A DNA stretch of 64,000 nt from Ktedonospora formicarum. Its GTDB lineage: Bacteria; Chloroflexota; Ktedonobacteria; Ktedonobacterales; Ktedonobacteraceae. A program made the position numbers and the translations under genes. The notes beneath the pieces were generated by a model. It searched no databases. It was given only the letters and a program-made list of their open reading frames with translations, and was not told where the DNA came from. Shown here piece by piece: positions 53,222 through 62,511 of the stretch. Every line of letters begins with the position of its first letter. Positions within the stretch are counted from its first letter, which is position 1. The DNA lies in the NCBI RefSeq assembly GCF_016587355.1, contig NZ_BNJF01000001.1:1736001-1800000 (forward strand), read 5' to 3'.

Positions 53222-53746
53222 ATGATCTTTAATGTGGCGCAGCTATTGAAATCGCTTGTCGGAGCCTCCCTTGAGTCCGACTTTCGAGAAGAAGATATTC
53301 AGCTTGACGAAGATCTTAAGGTCATTGGTCCTATTGCAGGCCACGCTCGGATGCGTCACATCAACCAGGGGATACTGGTAGATGGCTGGGTAGACCTTAC
53401 GCTCGAATTGACCTGCACACGCTGCCTGAAGTCTTTTGAGCAGCCAATGCATGTCCCTTTTGAAGAGCGCTTCTATCCAACTGTCGATGTGGTTACGGGC
53501 TTCCCTGTCGAAGCTGAGGATGCGGAAGAAGCCTTTCCTATCGACGATCATCACCTGGTCGACCTGACCGAGCCTATTCGTCAGCAGGTCATATTGGCGA
53601 TTCCGACGGTGACCCTCTGCCGCGAAGATTGCGCGGGGTTATGCGCCCAATGCGGTAAGGATCTCAACCTCGGTCCATGTGAGTGCCAACCAGAAACGGA
53701 TGCCCGCTTTAGTGTCCTAAAAGAGCTATTGCAGCAGGATAGCTAA
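53222..53746 (+). CDS. yceD: YceD (DUF177) family protein
   Basis: A 174-aa protein. The central CTRCLKSFEQPM pair and the C-terminal CREDCAGLCAQCGKDLNLGPCEC motif are diagnostic of DUF177/YceD, which is needed for 23S rRNA accumulation in E. coli and is nearly always next to rpmF. The start at MIFNVAQLL is chosen from the domain boundary and the GGAAAGGGAAG site upstream. rpmF follows by 150 bp. Confidence 0.9.
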   Translation: MIFNVAQLLKSLVGASLESDFREEDIQLDEDLKVIGPIAGHARMRHINQGILVDGWVDLTLELTCTRCLKSFEQPMHVPFEERFYPTVDVVTGFPVEAEDAEEAFPIDDHHLVDLTEPIRQQVILAIPTVTLCREDCAGLCAQCGKDLNLGPCECQPETDARFSVLKELLQQDS

Positions 53747-53896
53747 GAGCCTACAGCCGCGGACCGTTCGCGATCTGAGTCGGAAAAGTAGCGGTTATCC
53801 AGTCCAGTTACAAACTGGCTCGATAAACCGCTCTTTCAACGTTAAAGCATAGCATCACCCAGCTCTGAACAGGGTGGAAGAGGAGAACCATTACTC

Positions 53897-54085
53897 ATGG
53901 GAGCATTACCTAAACAGCGTACTTCACACGCTCGCCAGGGCGAGCGCCGCGCGCACCATCATCTGAAATTACCACAACTGGTCGCTTGCCCCCAGTGCAA
54001 GACACCTCGCCTGGCACACCATGCCTGCCCCAATTGTGGAACATATCGTGGTCGCCTGGTATTCCAGCCAAAAGCCAGCAAGTAG
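53897..54085 (+). CDS. rpmF: 50S ribosomal protein L32
   Basis: A 62-aa basic protein. It begins MGALPKQRTSHARQGERRAH, near the classic VPKRKTS start, and carries a zinc ribbon CPQC..CPNCG at residues 32-47, then GTYRGR. The zinc-binding form of L32 is complete. AGAGGAG stands 9 nt before the ATG. Position between yceD and fabD is conserved in many bacteria, though plsX and fabH are missing here. Confidence 0.95.
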   Translation: MGALPKQRTSHARQGERRAHHHLKLPQLVACPQCKTPRLAHHACPNCGTYRGRLVFQPKASK

Positions 54086-54230
54086 TTGAAAGTAAGCGGC
54101 AATGTAAGGGTTTATACAAAAACCAATGCCACTGATGTGGCTAGCATACCCAGGTTTTTGTATGAGGAGTAACACCTCCTCGCGAAATCTCTTACATACG
54201 CCGTTTCTTTATTGAGAGTGTAAAAAATAC

Positions 54231-55256
54231 ATGACGTCTAGAGTCGCCTTCCTTTTTCCGGGGCAGGGGAGTCAGGCTGTTGGGATGGGAGCGGATGTCT
54301 TTGCGTCTTCCCCGGCAGCCAGGCGGGTCTTTGCCGCCGCTGATGACGCGCTAGGCTTCTCCCTAAGCGATCTCTGCTTCAACGGTCCCGAAGAAACATT
54401 ACGCGATACCATCAATGCTCAACCCGCTATTGTAACGGTCAGTCTTGCGTATCTGGCCGCGCTTCAAGAGGCGCTCTCTCCAGAGCAGTCCTCCTGGTCA
54501 TCCCCACTCAAACCAGCTTTCGTCGCCGGACATAGTGTTGGCGAGTGGAGCGCGCTACCTGTTGCAGGCGCTCTTGATCTCAAAGAGACCTTGCTCGCTG
54601 TTCGCGAGCGTGGTCGCTTAATGGAACACGAAGGCAAAGTTTGCCCTGGTGGCATGTCCGCCGTCATCGCCATGGATGAAGAGCCCCTTGGTCAGATCTG
54701 TCAGGAAGCCACTGAGCAGGCACTCGCGGAAATCACAGGCCAACCAACGCACCCAGGTCAAGGACGCGTCATCATTGCCAACTATAACGCCCCTGGTCAG
54801 ATCGTTATCTCAGGAGAGAAGCGAGCACTTGAATTGGCAGGTGAATTGGCAAAAACACGAGGCGCAAAACGTGTTATTCCTCTCGCGGTCAGTGGTGCCT
54901 TTCATTCTCCTGTGATGCAGCCAGCCGTTGAAGGGCTCAGCAAGACATTAGCTGAGCTAGAACTGCGTGATGCCACAATTCCAGTAATTGCGAACATTAG
55001 CGGCGCTCCGCTTAGCAATGCCTCCGCTCTACGCCAGGAGCTTACTCAGCAAGTAGCCTCATCAGTCCAGTGGGTCAAAACCATTCAATACCTTGCCGAA
55101 TCCGGTGTCACAACCTTCCTTGAGATTGGTCCAGGCCAGGCACTCGCGGGCATGGTCAAACGCATCGCGAAGGGTTTGACAGTTATGAACGTTGGGAAGG
55201 TGGAGGAAGTGAGCAAGGTCGCGGCTCAACTGCGTGAGCAGGGAATCGTCAACTAG
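54231..55256 (+). CDS. fabD: Malonyl-CoA:ACP transacylase
   Basis: A 341-aa acyltransferase that loads malonyl groups onto ACP for fatty-acid synthesis. It shows FLFPGQGSQAVGMG at the start, QPAIVTVSLAYL, the nucleophile motif GHSVGEWSAL near residue 100, and the catalytic His in VSGAFHSPVM near 220. A 15-residue insertion around AEITGQPTHPGQGR is longer than in E. coli. acpP lies 1.1 kb downstream in the same cluster. The ribosome site is weak. Confidence 0.95.
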   Translation: MTSRVAFLFPGQGSQAVGMGADVFASSPAARRVFAAADDALGFSLSDLCFNGPEETLRDTINAQPAIVTVSLAYLAALQEALSPEQSSWSSPLKPAFVAGHSVGEWSALPVAGALDLKETLLAVRERGRLMEHEGKVCPGGMSAVIAMDEEPLGQICQEATEQALAEITGQPTHPGQGRVIIANYNAPGQIVISGEKRALELAGELAKTRGAKRVIPLAVSGAFHSPVMQPAVEGLSKTLAELELRDATIPVIANISGAPLSNASALRQELTQQVASSVQWVKTIQYLAESGVTTFLEIGPGQALAGMVKRIAKGLTVMNVGKVEEVSKVAAQLREQGIVN

Positions 55257-55508
55257 ACAATACCCGCTAGAGAAAAACGGTAGACAGGTCCTTCCCAGGT
55301 GGACGGACACACCATTTGGGATATATACTTGACATAGCTCTCAAAAGAGCCTATCTTTGCATTTAGATGATTTGCAATACCGCTAGAGTATAAACACGAT
55401 AGTAGCAGACAGACGGCAATGTCAGGCAACTGATATCGCAATCTGGTAGGCCTCCAGCCATACACATCTGTTGCATCTAACGCGGCACAACAGAGAGAGA
55501 GGGTTAAG

Positions 55509-55865
55509 ATGGAAGGCACATATCAAAATCTTGGCTCCATCCGTGTAGCCAAACAGGTACTTTCTACTATCGTAACTCATAGTGCATTGCTTATCCCAGG
55601 TGTCATCGGCATCGCCAACGGCTCGCGTACCCTTCCTATTCGCAACCAGTGGTCGCGAATGCTTGGGCATGATATTCCTCCTCAAGGGGTCGCGCTCAAT
55701 GTGAAGGACAATACCGTTTCCGCCGACTTATATCTGGTTGTCGATGCAGATGCTGACATCGTCTCTCTCGGTTCCGCCGTACAAGACGAAGTTGCTTCCG
55801 CCCTTGAAGAGATGGTTGGAATGCAGGTGCAAGAAGTCAACATCTACATCCATGACATCGCTTGA
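55509..55865 (+). CDS. Asp23/Gls24 family envelope stress protein
   Basis: A 118-aa Asp23 domain: IRVAKQVLSTIVTHSALLIPGVIGIA near residue 11, then VSADLYLVVDADADIVSLGSAVQDEVASAL and VQEVNIYIHDI. Members are abundant cytoplasmic or membrane-tethered proteins of Gram-positive-like bacteria and often precede nusB, as here (41 bp). Biochemical role is not established. Confidence 0.9.
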   Translation: MEGTYQNLGSIRVAKQVLSTIVTHSALLIPGVIGIANGSRTLPIRNQWSRMLGHDIPPQGVALNVKDNTVSADLYLVVDADADIVSLGSAVQDEVASALEEMVGMQVQEVNIYIHDIA

Positions 55866-55906
55866 CAAGCTCAGTTTATTAATCTGGAACACATTTCGAG
55901 GATACT

Positions 55907-56350
55907 ATGCCAGGGATTCGCAGACAAGCGCGTATGGTCGCACTGCAAACACTTTATGAATATGACATGGTCCATCATGATACACATGAGGTCTTGCAGC
56001 GGCACGCTGAAGAGCGTAATCTACTTCCCAAAGTGGTAGAATATGCACAAGAGCTCGCCGAGGGTGTCTGCAACCACCTGGTTGACATTGATGCTCACAT
56101 CCAGAGTGCCGCGCGCGAGTGGCCGCTCCAACAGATGGCTCGTGTCGATAAGAATATTCTGAGGCTTGCAATCTACGAGATTCTGTTTGATAATACTGTA
56201 CCAGCCAAGGCCGCTATCAATGAAGCTGTGGAACTTGCCAAGCTCTTCGGCAGTGACACGTCGAGTCGCTTCATCAATGGTGTCCTGGGTACTATATTTC
56301 ATCGGGCCCAACAACAGCCCGCCCCCAAAGCCGAAAGCGAGGTGAAATAA
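55907..56350 (+). CDS. nusB: Transcription antitermination factor NusB
   Basis: A 147-aa all-helical RNA-binding protein: [17 protein letters not shown] at the start, [15 protein letters not shown] near 78, [30 protein letters not shown] near 97. With NusE (S10) it binds boxA and keeps RNA polymerase on rRNA operons. Its TAA stop overlaps the acpP ATG by one base (TAATG), so the two are translationally coupled. Confidence 0.95.
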   Translation: MPGIRRQARMVALQTLYEYDMVHHDTHEVLQRHAEERNLLPKVVEYAQELAEGVCNHLVDIDAHIQSAAREWPLQQMARVDKNILRLAIYEILFDNTVPAKAAINEAVELAKLFGSDTSSRFINGVLGTIFHRAQQQPAPKAESEVK

Positions 56351-56586
56351 TGCCAACTATCCCAGAGAGACTGAAAAAGATTATCGTCGATCAACTCGGT
56401 GTTGATGAGAGCGAAGTCGTTCCTAGCGCTTCGTTCGTTGAGGACCTCAATGCTGACTCTCTCGATCTCGTTGAGCTTATCATGTCCCTTGAAGAGGAGT
56501 TCAAAGTTCAGATCTCCGATGAGGATGCTGAGAAGATCACGACTGTGCAGGAAGCCGAGGATTACATCGAAGAGCATCTGCGGTAA
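56350..56586 (+). CDS. acpP: Acyl carrier protein
   Basis: A 78-aa acidic protein. The phosphopantetheine attachment Ser is in [12 protein letters not shown], and the flanks [16 protein letters not shown] and [19 protein letters not shown] are standard. It carries the growing fatty acyl chain. Start overlaps nusB by one base. Together with coaD and fabD it makes this cluster a lipid-supply unit. Confidence 0.96.
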   Translation: MPTIPERLKKIIVDQLGVDESEVVPSASFVEDLNADSLDLVELIMSLEEEFKVQISDEDAEKITTVQEAEDYIEEHLR

Positions 56587-56924
56587 TTGTTTCTTTCTCC
56601 GGACTCATGACAGGGTGGCGTAGCCACCCTGTAATTCTTTCCCTCGCCCCCCTCTCATATGCCCCATACAGGCCATCCCCACACGACCTCGCCCCTACCC
56701 ATACAAACCACAGGCATAAGCAAGGATCAAGAAACCACTTTTTGACAAGTGGCATAATCATATCAACAGACGTATAATTTGCTTGTCACACTTTCATGAT
56801 CCCATGCATCTGTATTAATAGAGAGGTGTAAAAGGGTAACCTTTTCAGGTGTAGCCCTCCCCCACCTGCTCAGAACAAGAAACGTTTCTTCGCTATCGTT
56901 CATTTGTTGAGAAGAGTTATCAGT
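56587..56924. other. Gene-free region between acpP and the sigma factor gene
   Basis: About 340 bp. A hairpin, ACAGGGTGGC/GCCACCCTGT at 56610-56632, probably ends the acpP transcript. TTGACA at 56742 and TATAAT at 56773 are both present but 25 bp apart, so I do not call a promoter. Confidence 0.5.
56610..56640 (+). terminator. Terminator after acpP
   Basis: 10-bp perfect stem with a 3-nt loop (56610-56632), followed by AATTCTTT. Confidence 0.75.
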
Positions 56925-57665
56925 GTGGATACTTTGCCCGCAACCAAGGTCATAGAAGCGCTTATTCACGATTATAGTGCTCTGGTCTTTCATACTATTT
57001 ATGGCCTCACCAATGATTGGGAGGAAAGCCAGGACCTCACGCAGGATACCTTTCATCAGGCCCTACGTGGCATTGATGCCGCGCGCGCTGCCAGTGGCGA
57101 TCACTTCCAGCCCAAAGCCTGGCTCCTGCGAATCGCTTTAAATACAGTTCGTATGCAGCGCCGTCGTCGTAAAATTCTGAGCTTCATCCCTTTCTCGCAT
57201 GTGCAGGGAGAGAAACAGCCAGCGACGACCCAAAGCGAGTCGATCAGTGAACAAGCCGCTCCACTCCAGCCCTCTGGCTTCGGCGCACAGTTTTCCGAAG
57301 ATCCAGCCGAGACTATCGCCGAACGAGATGCAGTTCAACGCGCTCTGGCACGTTTACCAGAGCCATTGCGCGTCTGCCTGCTTCTCTCCGCCACCGCTGG
57401 TCTATCAACCGCTCAGATTGGCGACCTGCTTGCTCTAAAGGAGCCTGCTGTACGTCAACGCCTGGCACGCGCCCGAAAGCAGTTCCAACAGCTTTATGCC
57501 TATGAGACTGGTGAAGATCTGGTGAGCAAATCTGAGGGCTCTGAGGGAACGACCGCTAATTATGCTGCGGAGAAAAACGAGGCAGGGTTTATCGAACAAA
57601 CGCGAAAACCACAACAACTCTCGCTCAACACGCTTTCTACAACATGTCGGAGTAGCTATGCATAA
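56925..57665 (+). CDS. ECF-type RNA polymerase sigma factor
   Basis: A 246-aa sigma-70 family protein. Region 2 is at about residues 8-75 (LIHDYSALVFHTIYGLTNDWEESQDLTQDTFHQAL region, then KAWLLRIALN). Region 4 is at about 125-185 (LARLPEPLRVCLLLSATAGLSTAQIGDLL, then VRQRLARARKQF). A 50-residue low-complexity linker separates them. GTG 56925 and an upstream TTG at 56904 are both possible starts. The next gene overlaps its end by 8 bp and may encode its partner. Confidence 0.88.
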   Translation: MDTLPATKVIEALIHDYSALVFHTIYGLTNDWEESQDLTQDTFHQALRGIDAARAASGDHFQPKAWLLRIALNTVRMQRRRRKILSFIPFSHVQGEKQPATTQSESISEQAAPLQPSGFGAQFSEDPAETIAERDAVQRALARLPEPLRVCLLLSATAGLSTAQIGDLLALKEPAVRQRLARARKQFQQLYAYETGEDLVSKSEGSEGTTANYAAEKNEAGFIEQTRKPQQLSLNTLSTTCRSSYA

Positions 57666-57957
57666 CGATTCCATTGAGACGTTGCTCTCTCGCCATTATG
57701 GCCCGACCGCACCAACGCCTCCCGATCTTGAGCAACGCTTGCTTGCGGCTCTCAGTCAGGAACAGGCACGCCAGACGCGTAGGCTGGCTCAGGAGCGGCA
57801 TTCAGAGCGACTTATGACACGCCGACAGGTGCTTCGTGTCGTGACCCTCGGCTCTGCTGGTTTGGGCATGGTTGGACTCGCCCTTGATGGAGTCCAACAA
57901 TTCGACAGGCGCTTCTTTGGTCGTGACGCGACAGTTCGACCACAACACGCGTTCTAG
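57658..57957 (+). CDS. Small protein with a twin-arginine-preceded hydrophobic segment, possible anti-sigma partner
   Basis: A 99-aa protein overlapping the sigma gene by 8 bp, with GGAG 6 nt before its ATG. An N-terminal helical part (PDLEQRLLAALSQEQARQTRRLAQE) is followed by MTRRQVLRVVTLGSAGLGMVGLAL, a hydrophobic segment just after Arg-Arg, at residues 57-80. No zinc-type HxxxCxxC anti-sigma motif is present. The coupling suggests a membrane partner of the sigma factor; this is inference. Confidence 0.62.
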   Translation: MHNDSIETLLSRHYGPTAPTPPDLEQRLLAALSQEQARQTRRLAQERHSERLMTRRQVLRVVTLGSAGLGMVGLALDGVQQFDRRFFGRDATVRPQHAF

Positions 57958-58112
57958 AACAGCCATCACGCCTCTGGCATCACTAACGAGATAGATTCAT
58001 TTTGCTGTTACCTTCAGGCTCTTATGCCTGGTATCTTAGAGAAACTTTTACCTGAACATCGCATTATTTTGCGCATTCTGCATCCATAGCAGAGCAGAAA
58101 GGACAAACTACC

Positions 58113-58424
58113 ATGCCATTTGGTATTCACCCCCTCACACTCGTTGTTGTCGTTGTCGTCGCTCTTCTCGTCTTCGGTCCGAAACGCCTCCCCGAAATGG
58201 GTTCCGCTATCGGTAAGAGCATTCAGCAGTTCAAGCAAGGCATGAGCGAACTCAATGCTCCTAAGGAAAAGCCGGTGGAAGCGGAAGAAGTCAAACCTGC
58301 TGAGGCCAAGAAAGTCGAAGAGATGGACATTGATGCCCTTGAACGCGAAATTGCCGCACGCAAGGCTGCTTTAAACGCGCAAGAAACCGCTAGTAGCGCC
58401 GTTGATGCCGACAAAAAGAATTAA
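58113..58424 (+). CDS. tatA: Sec-independent translocase subunit TatA
   Basis: A 103-aa protein. One N-terminal transmembrane helix (LTLVVVVVVALLVFGPKRLPEMG) runs into the amphipathic helix IGKSIQQFKQGM, both typical of TatA/E; the FGPKRLPE hinge is complete. The tail is charged. It forms the variable-size pore for folded proteins together with TatC, encoded 33 bp downstream. Confidence 0.95.
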   Translation: MPFGIHPLTLVVVVVVALLVFGPKRLPEMGSAIGKSIQQFKQGMSELNAPKEKPVEAEEVKPAEAKKVEEMDIDALEREIAARKAALNAQETASSAVDADKKN

Positions 58425-58457
58425 TGTCACCTTCTGAAACCTGCCTGGGGAGTATTC

Positions 58458-59261
58458 ATGGCAACTAGCAACGTTAACCAGCAGGAACGCGGGCTATCTA
58501 CCTATGTGGATGATAGCCCGGAGGAAGGTGAGAACGAACTGGCGGAATCGGCAATGACGCTGATAGAGCACTTAGAGGAATTGCGAAAACGCATCTTCGT
58601 CTGCTTGATCTCTGTCGCTGTCTTTTCCATTATCGCGTTCATCTTCCGCGAGCAGATTCTAAACTTTCTGACTGCACCGCTGCCCAGGACCGCTAGCGCA
58701 GTAGGTAATGGCAAGATTGTCGTGATCGGCATCGCGGAAGGCTTTACCGTGACACTGCTCATGTCCCTCGCGGTGGGCATCCTGCTATCAATCCCTGTGA
58801 TCCTGTACGAAACGTGGGCCTTTATCGCTCCTGGACTCTACCAGCGCGAGAAGAAACACGCGGTACCCTTCATTATTCTTGGTATTGTGCTCTTTGCTGC
58901 TGGCATTTCGCTGGGGTATATAGTCATCCGCTACCCTCTGGAGTTCCTGGTGAGCTTCTCATCTGGAATGTTTACCGAGATGGTAACGGCTGATAGCTAC
59001 TTCTCGTTCGTGATCTACTTTATGCTCGCGTTCGGGGTTGTCTTTGAGATTCCGCTGGTACTGACCTTCATGGCAATGATCGGTCTTATCACCTCGGATA
59101 CACTGAAACAACGCCGCTCGACTGCGCACGTTGGCATGTGGATCGCGTCGTGCTTTATTACGCCGGGCGCGGACTTTTACAGCCCAATCATTCTGGGCGT
59201 GACTATGTCCTGCCTCTTCGAGCTAACTATTATCTTTATTCGCATCTTCGCGAAGAAATAA
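58458..59261 (+). CDS. tatC: Sec-independent translocase subunit TatC
   Basis: A 267-aa six-helix membrane protein that recognises twin-arginine signal peptides. LIEHLEELRKRIFV near residue 36 is the cytoplasmic signature. The conserved periplasmic and membrane parts are FIAPGLYQREKKHAVPFI and the late ASCFITPGADFYSPIILG. The upstream half of the chain carries an acidic extension of about 30 residues. Cotranscribed with tatA. Confidence 0.95.
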   Translation: MATSNVNQQERGLSTYVDDSPEEGENELAESAMTLIEHLEELRKRIFVCLISVAVFSIIAFIFREQILNFLTAPLPRTASAVGNGKIVVIGIAEGFTVTLLMSLAVGILLSIPVILYETWAFIAPGLYQREKKHAVPFIILGIVLFAAGISLGYIVIRYPLEFLVSFSSGMFTEMVTADSYFSFVIYFMLAFGVVFEIPLVLTFMAMIGLITSDTLKQRRSTAHVGMWIASCFITPGADFYSPIILGVTMSCLFELTIIFIRIFAKK

Positions 59262-59266
59262 GAAAA

Positions 59267-59314
59267 TAAGTGCAAAAAGAGAGGGCCTAAACAGGCCCTC
59301 TCTTTTTGCACTTA
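59267..59314. terminator. 22-bp perfect bidirectional terminator
   Basis: Arms 59267-59288 and 59293-59314 pair perfectly with loop AAAC. The right arm contains CTCTCTTTTTG and also the stop codon of the convergent MFS gene. Confidence 0.92.
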
Positions 59315-60715
59315 GGACTCAGCGACTATAGCCTGCGGTCTATGCTGATGGGGCTCCCCTTCAGTTACATCGTGTTCACGTACGCTCGCGACCAGGCGCT
59401 CACCCACCCCACGACCAAAGCGCCCCCACAACAAAGCCACAGAGCAGGTATAGAGCACGACAGCGCTGAGGAAGACTATTGCATAGCCGCTACGTGTGAT
59501 GAGTAGCCCGCCCAGTGGAGTCGCTAGGCCGTTTGCGATGTAGAAAGCAGCCTGATATGTACTATTCGCGACCCCCCGATGCTTCCGCGAGACGGTCTCC
59601 ATTGAGAAAGCCTGGAAGACGCCATTCCCCATATCCATTAACCCCTGGCGCAACAGATAAAGAGGCGCGAGTAACGGAAGAAATGTCACCAGACCTATGA
59701 CTAACAAGATTGGGATACTCCCCGCGCGTGTGGCGACGATGGTATTTACGCGCCCAATACGCAAGACAAAGAGCGGGGCTACCAGGGTCAGCACGGCATT
59801 GAGCGCATTCGCGCCACCATCAATAGAGCCGAAAAGCGCAGGCGATGCGCCCAGATAGTGAACAAAATAGAGATTGAAATAAGGAATGAAGAGACCAGCG
59901 CCAAAACCTACCAGCATCTGGACCACTACCAGCACGGTAATCGGGTTGACAATCAGTGCACGCGCGTCAATCTCACTCCAGCGCTGAAATACCACCTCCA
60001 TGCGTACCCGCCAGGGTACCTGCTCACGCACCAGGGAGGTTGTAGCAGAGCGTGCCTGAGACTCTTCGCGCAAGAGGAAGAGAGGAAGAAAGCTAGGTAT
60101 GGCTATGATTCCCGCGAAGAGCAATGAGAGCTGATATGCCCTCGCTTCTGGCTGACTCACCAGGGCCACGCCTAACCAGCCCGGCAACGGACCCATAAGC
60201 CAGGCGTTCGCGCGTAGCCAGACAGGCAAAGCACCTCCAAGTAACTCTCCAAGCACCGTCGTTGCCAGCGTCACAACAATGTTAAAGCTAAAGAGGAGCG
60301 AGCGCTCTTCCTGCGAGCTATTACGCGTCAGGAAAGGCGCATTTACCACCAGAATAAACGCGCCTGCCACGCCCGCGATCAGACCGCTGAGCAAGAGAAA
60401 TAGTGGCTGGCGAAACAAAAATTGCCCTGCACCTGCCACACCAATCACGACGCTTGCCCAGATCAGGATGGCCTTACCACCAAAACGATCAATACAGAGG
60501 CCTGCGGGAAAAATCGCGACACCCGCTCCTACCGTCGTCATAAAGAGGAGCAGGCCCACAAAGTCAGTCTTATACCCTAATGATACCAGGTAGAGGTTAT
60601 AGAGCACCTGAATGATACCAATCGTCATCCCACTGAGAGCATTGCTTATCAGATACAGGCGCGCGTTACGCTGAAAGCGGCCAAACTGCCGCACATACTC
60701 AACGAGAAGTGACAT
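59312..60715 (-). CDS. MFS transporter
   Basis: A 467-aa protein with about twelve helices. Helix 1 region NALSGMTIGIIQVLYNLYLVSLGY and the loop GLCIDRFGGKAILI fit the major facilitator fold. No sub-family signature points to a substrate. ATG 60715 lies inside the end of the upstream gene (stop at 60699), suggesting translational coupling; ATG 60754 is a longer alternative and neither has a good ribosome site. Its stop codon lies in the shared terminator. Confidence 0.8.
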   Translation of the reverse strand: MSLLVEYVRQFGRFQRNARLYLISNALSGMTIGIIQVLYNLYLVSLGYKTDFVGLLLFMTTVGAGVAIFPAGLCIDRFGGKAILIWASVVIGVAGAGQFLFRQPLFLLLSGLIAGVAGAFILVVNAPFLTRNSSQEERSLLFSFNIVVTLATTVLGELLGGALPVWLRANAWLMGPLPGWLGVALVSQPEARAYQLSLLFAGIIAIPSFLPLFLLREESQARSATTSLVREQVPWRVRMEVVFQRWSEIDARALIVNPITVLVVVQMLVGFGAGLFIPYFNLYFVHYLGASPALFGSIDGGANALNAVLTLVAPLFVLRIGRVNTIVATRAGSIPILLVIGLVTFLPLLAPLYLLRQGLMDMGNGVFQAFSMETVSRKHRGVANSTYQAAFYIANGLATPLGGLLITRSGYAIVFLSAVVLYTCSVALLWGRFGRGVGERLVASVREHDVTEGEPHQHRPQAIVAES

Positions 60716-61283
60716 TGCGTACTTGCTGCGCCAGCAGACGCTCTCTTTGCCCATCCTCGGCTGCCACCGGGATCTCAGGGGCCTGCGCTTCTAGCAACGC
60801 TCGATAACCAGGGCTCTTGAATTCTCTTCCTTTGTCATCGATCAAGGGCGATTCCTTGGCAACCTTTTCGCGTTGCATCAAACCCGGTAGGAAAAGCGCT
60901 TTGAGCACGGTTTGCGCCTGGACAGTACGCGCACGCACCTCAATGATGCCCTTCGCGGCCTTGTCAGCGATGCGTACAGTCTTCTCATCGACCGTCTGCA
61001 CACCTGCTGGTACCTTAGCGAGCGCACGTACAACACCATTCTCGTCCTCGGCAATGGGCTGTCCCTGCTTGGCTTGCTGTATGGTTTGATTGGCATTATC
61101 AACCACTGGTCGCACAGACTGAACCAGCTTGCTCTTCTCTCTCAGCCAATCCAAACCAAAAGCCATAGCAATATTAAGAGCCAAGGAGACCACGACCAGC
61201 ACCAGGATAAAGAGGCAGATGATAATGGCAGAGATTCTCCCTCCCATCTCTATAATAGGATTGATACCTAGAATCAACCTCAT
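60699..61283 (-). CDS. Membrane-anchored coiled-coil protein, unknown function
   Basis: A 194-aa protein. One transmembrane helix at about residues 15-40 (ISAIIICLFILVLVVVSLALNIAMAFG) is followed by a helical, charged cytoplasmic or outside part. GGAGGAG 6 nt before ATG 61283 fixes the start. It starts one base after the stop of the 61285 gene, and its 3' end overlaps the MFS start, so the three form one operon. No family recognised. Confidence 0.72.
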   Translation of the reverse strand: MRLILGINPIIEMGGRISAIIICLFILVLVVVSLALNIAMAFGLDWLREKSKLVQSVRPVVDNANQTIQQAKQGQPIAEDENGVVRALAKVPAGVQTVDEKTVRIADKAAKGIIEVRARTVQAQTVLKALFLPGLMQREKVAKESPLIDDKGREFKSPGYRALLEAQAPEIPVAAEDGQRERLLAQQVRNVTSR

Positions 61284-61284
61284 A

Positions 61285-61767
61285 TTAATCTCCTCCCCCA
61301 CTTGCGCGTATTTCCTCGGCCTGCTGGAGGATGCGCTCCTCGTATTTACTCTTCTTACTACCTTTGCCAAAGAAGACCTTAAGCATCTCACCTGCAGCCA
61401 CAGCCCCAGCGGTGGCACGTACACCTGGAGCAACCACCAGTTCAGAGGCCAGGTTCGAGACAGTGCTTACAATCGAGGCTGTATGACCCGCTGTCTTGGC
61501 CGTATCCTGAACAATGCCAACCGTTTCTTGTACCGATGACACAAGTGGCTTCACTTCATCGCGCACTGTAGCAATCGCGCGAATTAACGAAGCAACCCAG
61601 TAAATCTGCATAAAGGTCGCGACTACGAGAATAGCAGCCAGCAACATCAAGAAGATATAGACTGTTTCAAGCAAGACACCGAACCATGCCGCTGCAATAA
61701 TGCAAACGGCAAGCACGGCAAATATTACAGCGCCCGCGATGAGCGCATTCCTCATTGCACCCCGCAT
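61285..61767 (-). CDS. Two-TM protein with DUF948-like helical tail
   Basis: A 160-aa protein with two adjacent hydrophobic helices at about 7-28 and 36-60. A helical region follows (VRDEVKPLVSSVQETVGIVQDTAKTAGHTAS), resembling DUF948/methyl-accepting-like coiled coils of small Gram-positive proteins, then a basic tail. GGGAGG precedes the ATG. First gene of a three-gene operon with the promoter at 61805-61833. Function unknown. Confidence 0.73.
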   Translation of the reverse strand: MRGAMRNALIAGAVIFAVLAVCIIAAAWFGVLLETVYIFLMLLAAILVVATFMQIYWVASLIRAIATVRDEVKPLVSSVQETVGIVQDTAKTAGHTASIVSTVSNLASELVVAPGVRATAGAVAAGEMLKVFFGKGSKKSKYEERILQQAEEIRASGGGD

Positions 61768-61804
61768 AATAGCCTCCCATACAATTGTTTAGTAACTCTG
61801 TTTC

Positions 61805-61833
61805 ATTATAGCGCATGAACTGAACGTGGTTAA
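61805..61833 (-). promoter_or_regulatory. Promoter of the 61767 operon
   Basis: On the minus strand TTAACC, 17-bp spacer, TATAAT, about 38 bp before the start codon. Confidence 0.7.
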
Positions 61834-62136
61834 TGTAAATTTTCGCTAGCCCTTGGGGCCCTGGCTTTCTGTTACAGTAAAGTGCCTCATTAGACAAAAA
61901 GTTTCCCCACTCTTAATACGCACAGCAGGCCTCTATGGTCTACACCTTTACCACCTTCTACGCCAAACACCCCATAGGAATCTAATAATTAAGACGTATT
62001 CCGATGTAGGCAAGATAATGATCAGGACGCTAGCCTGTCACCAGTTTTCGGGCACATCCGTACTATACACTAGAAGAGGTAATTAGCAAACTTTCGAAAT
62101 AACGCATGGATATGTTATGTAGAGGAGATCTATTAC
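61834..62136. other. Gene-free divergent region
   Basis: About 300 bp. AGAGGAG precedes the ATG at 62137. No other motif recognised. Confidence 0.45.
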
Positions 62137-62511
62137 ATGACACTGTTATCATTTCCCCTCTCGGATCTTGTGATTATGACAGGAGACGTGCTGGGATATC
62201 ATATTCAGATCACGATAGGCACACTGATCGTCTGGTCTCTCGCCCTTATAATAAGCCTGGTCGCTGAGTTTCTAGTTGGCTGGCGTCTCCCTTATGGGAT
62301 TCTTGGAGCATTTATTACAGGGCTCCTGGGAATCTGGCTAACTACTGAGGTTTGGCACTTCACTCTACCTCTCGATTTTGTCTTTCACGATATTCCACTT
62401 CTGAAAGCGTTTGTTGGCGTACTGGCTCTTGTCACCCTCTGGCACCTCATAACCTTTCCGCTCTGGCGCAAACGCAGCCAACGTTCACGGCGTCTTGCCA
62501 GCGCCCGCTAG
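62137..62511 (+). CDS. Small membrane protein, transglycosylase-associated-like
   Basis: A 124-aa protein with three hydrophobic helices. The central stretch LVGWRLPYGILGAFITGLLGIWL is close to the GlsB/YeaQ/YmgE pattern, in which a Gly-rich helix pair follows a polar turn. That family is small, membrane-bound and stress-linked, with no proven enzyme activity despite its name. AGGAG stands about 11 nt before the ATG. The C terminus is strongly basic. Confidence 0.72.
   Translation: MTLLSFPLSDLVIMTGDVLGYHIQITIGTLIVWSLALIISLVAEFLVGWRLPYGILGAFITGLLGIWLTTEVWHFTLPLDFVFHDIPLLKAFVGVLALVTLWHLITFPLWRKRSQRSRRLASAR

Noticed and set aside
55253..55519. 88-codon minus-strand open frame between fabD and the Asp23-like gene
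   Set aside because: No ribosome site or family similarity, and it opposes a coherent operon.
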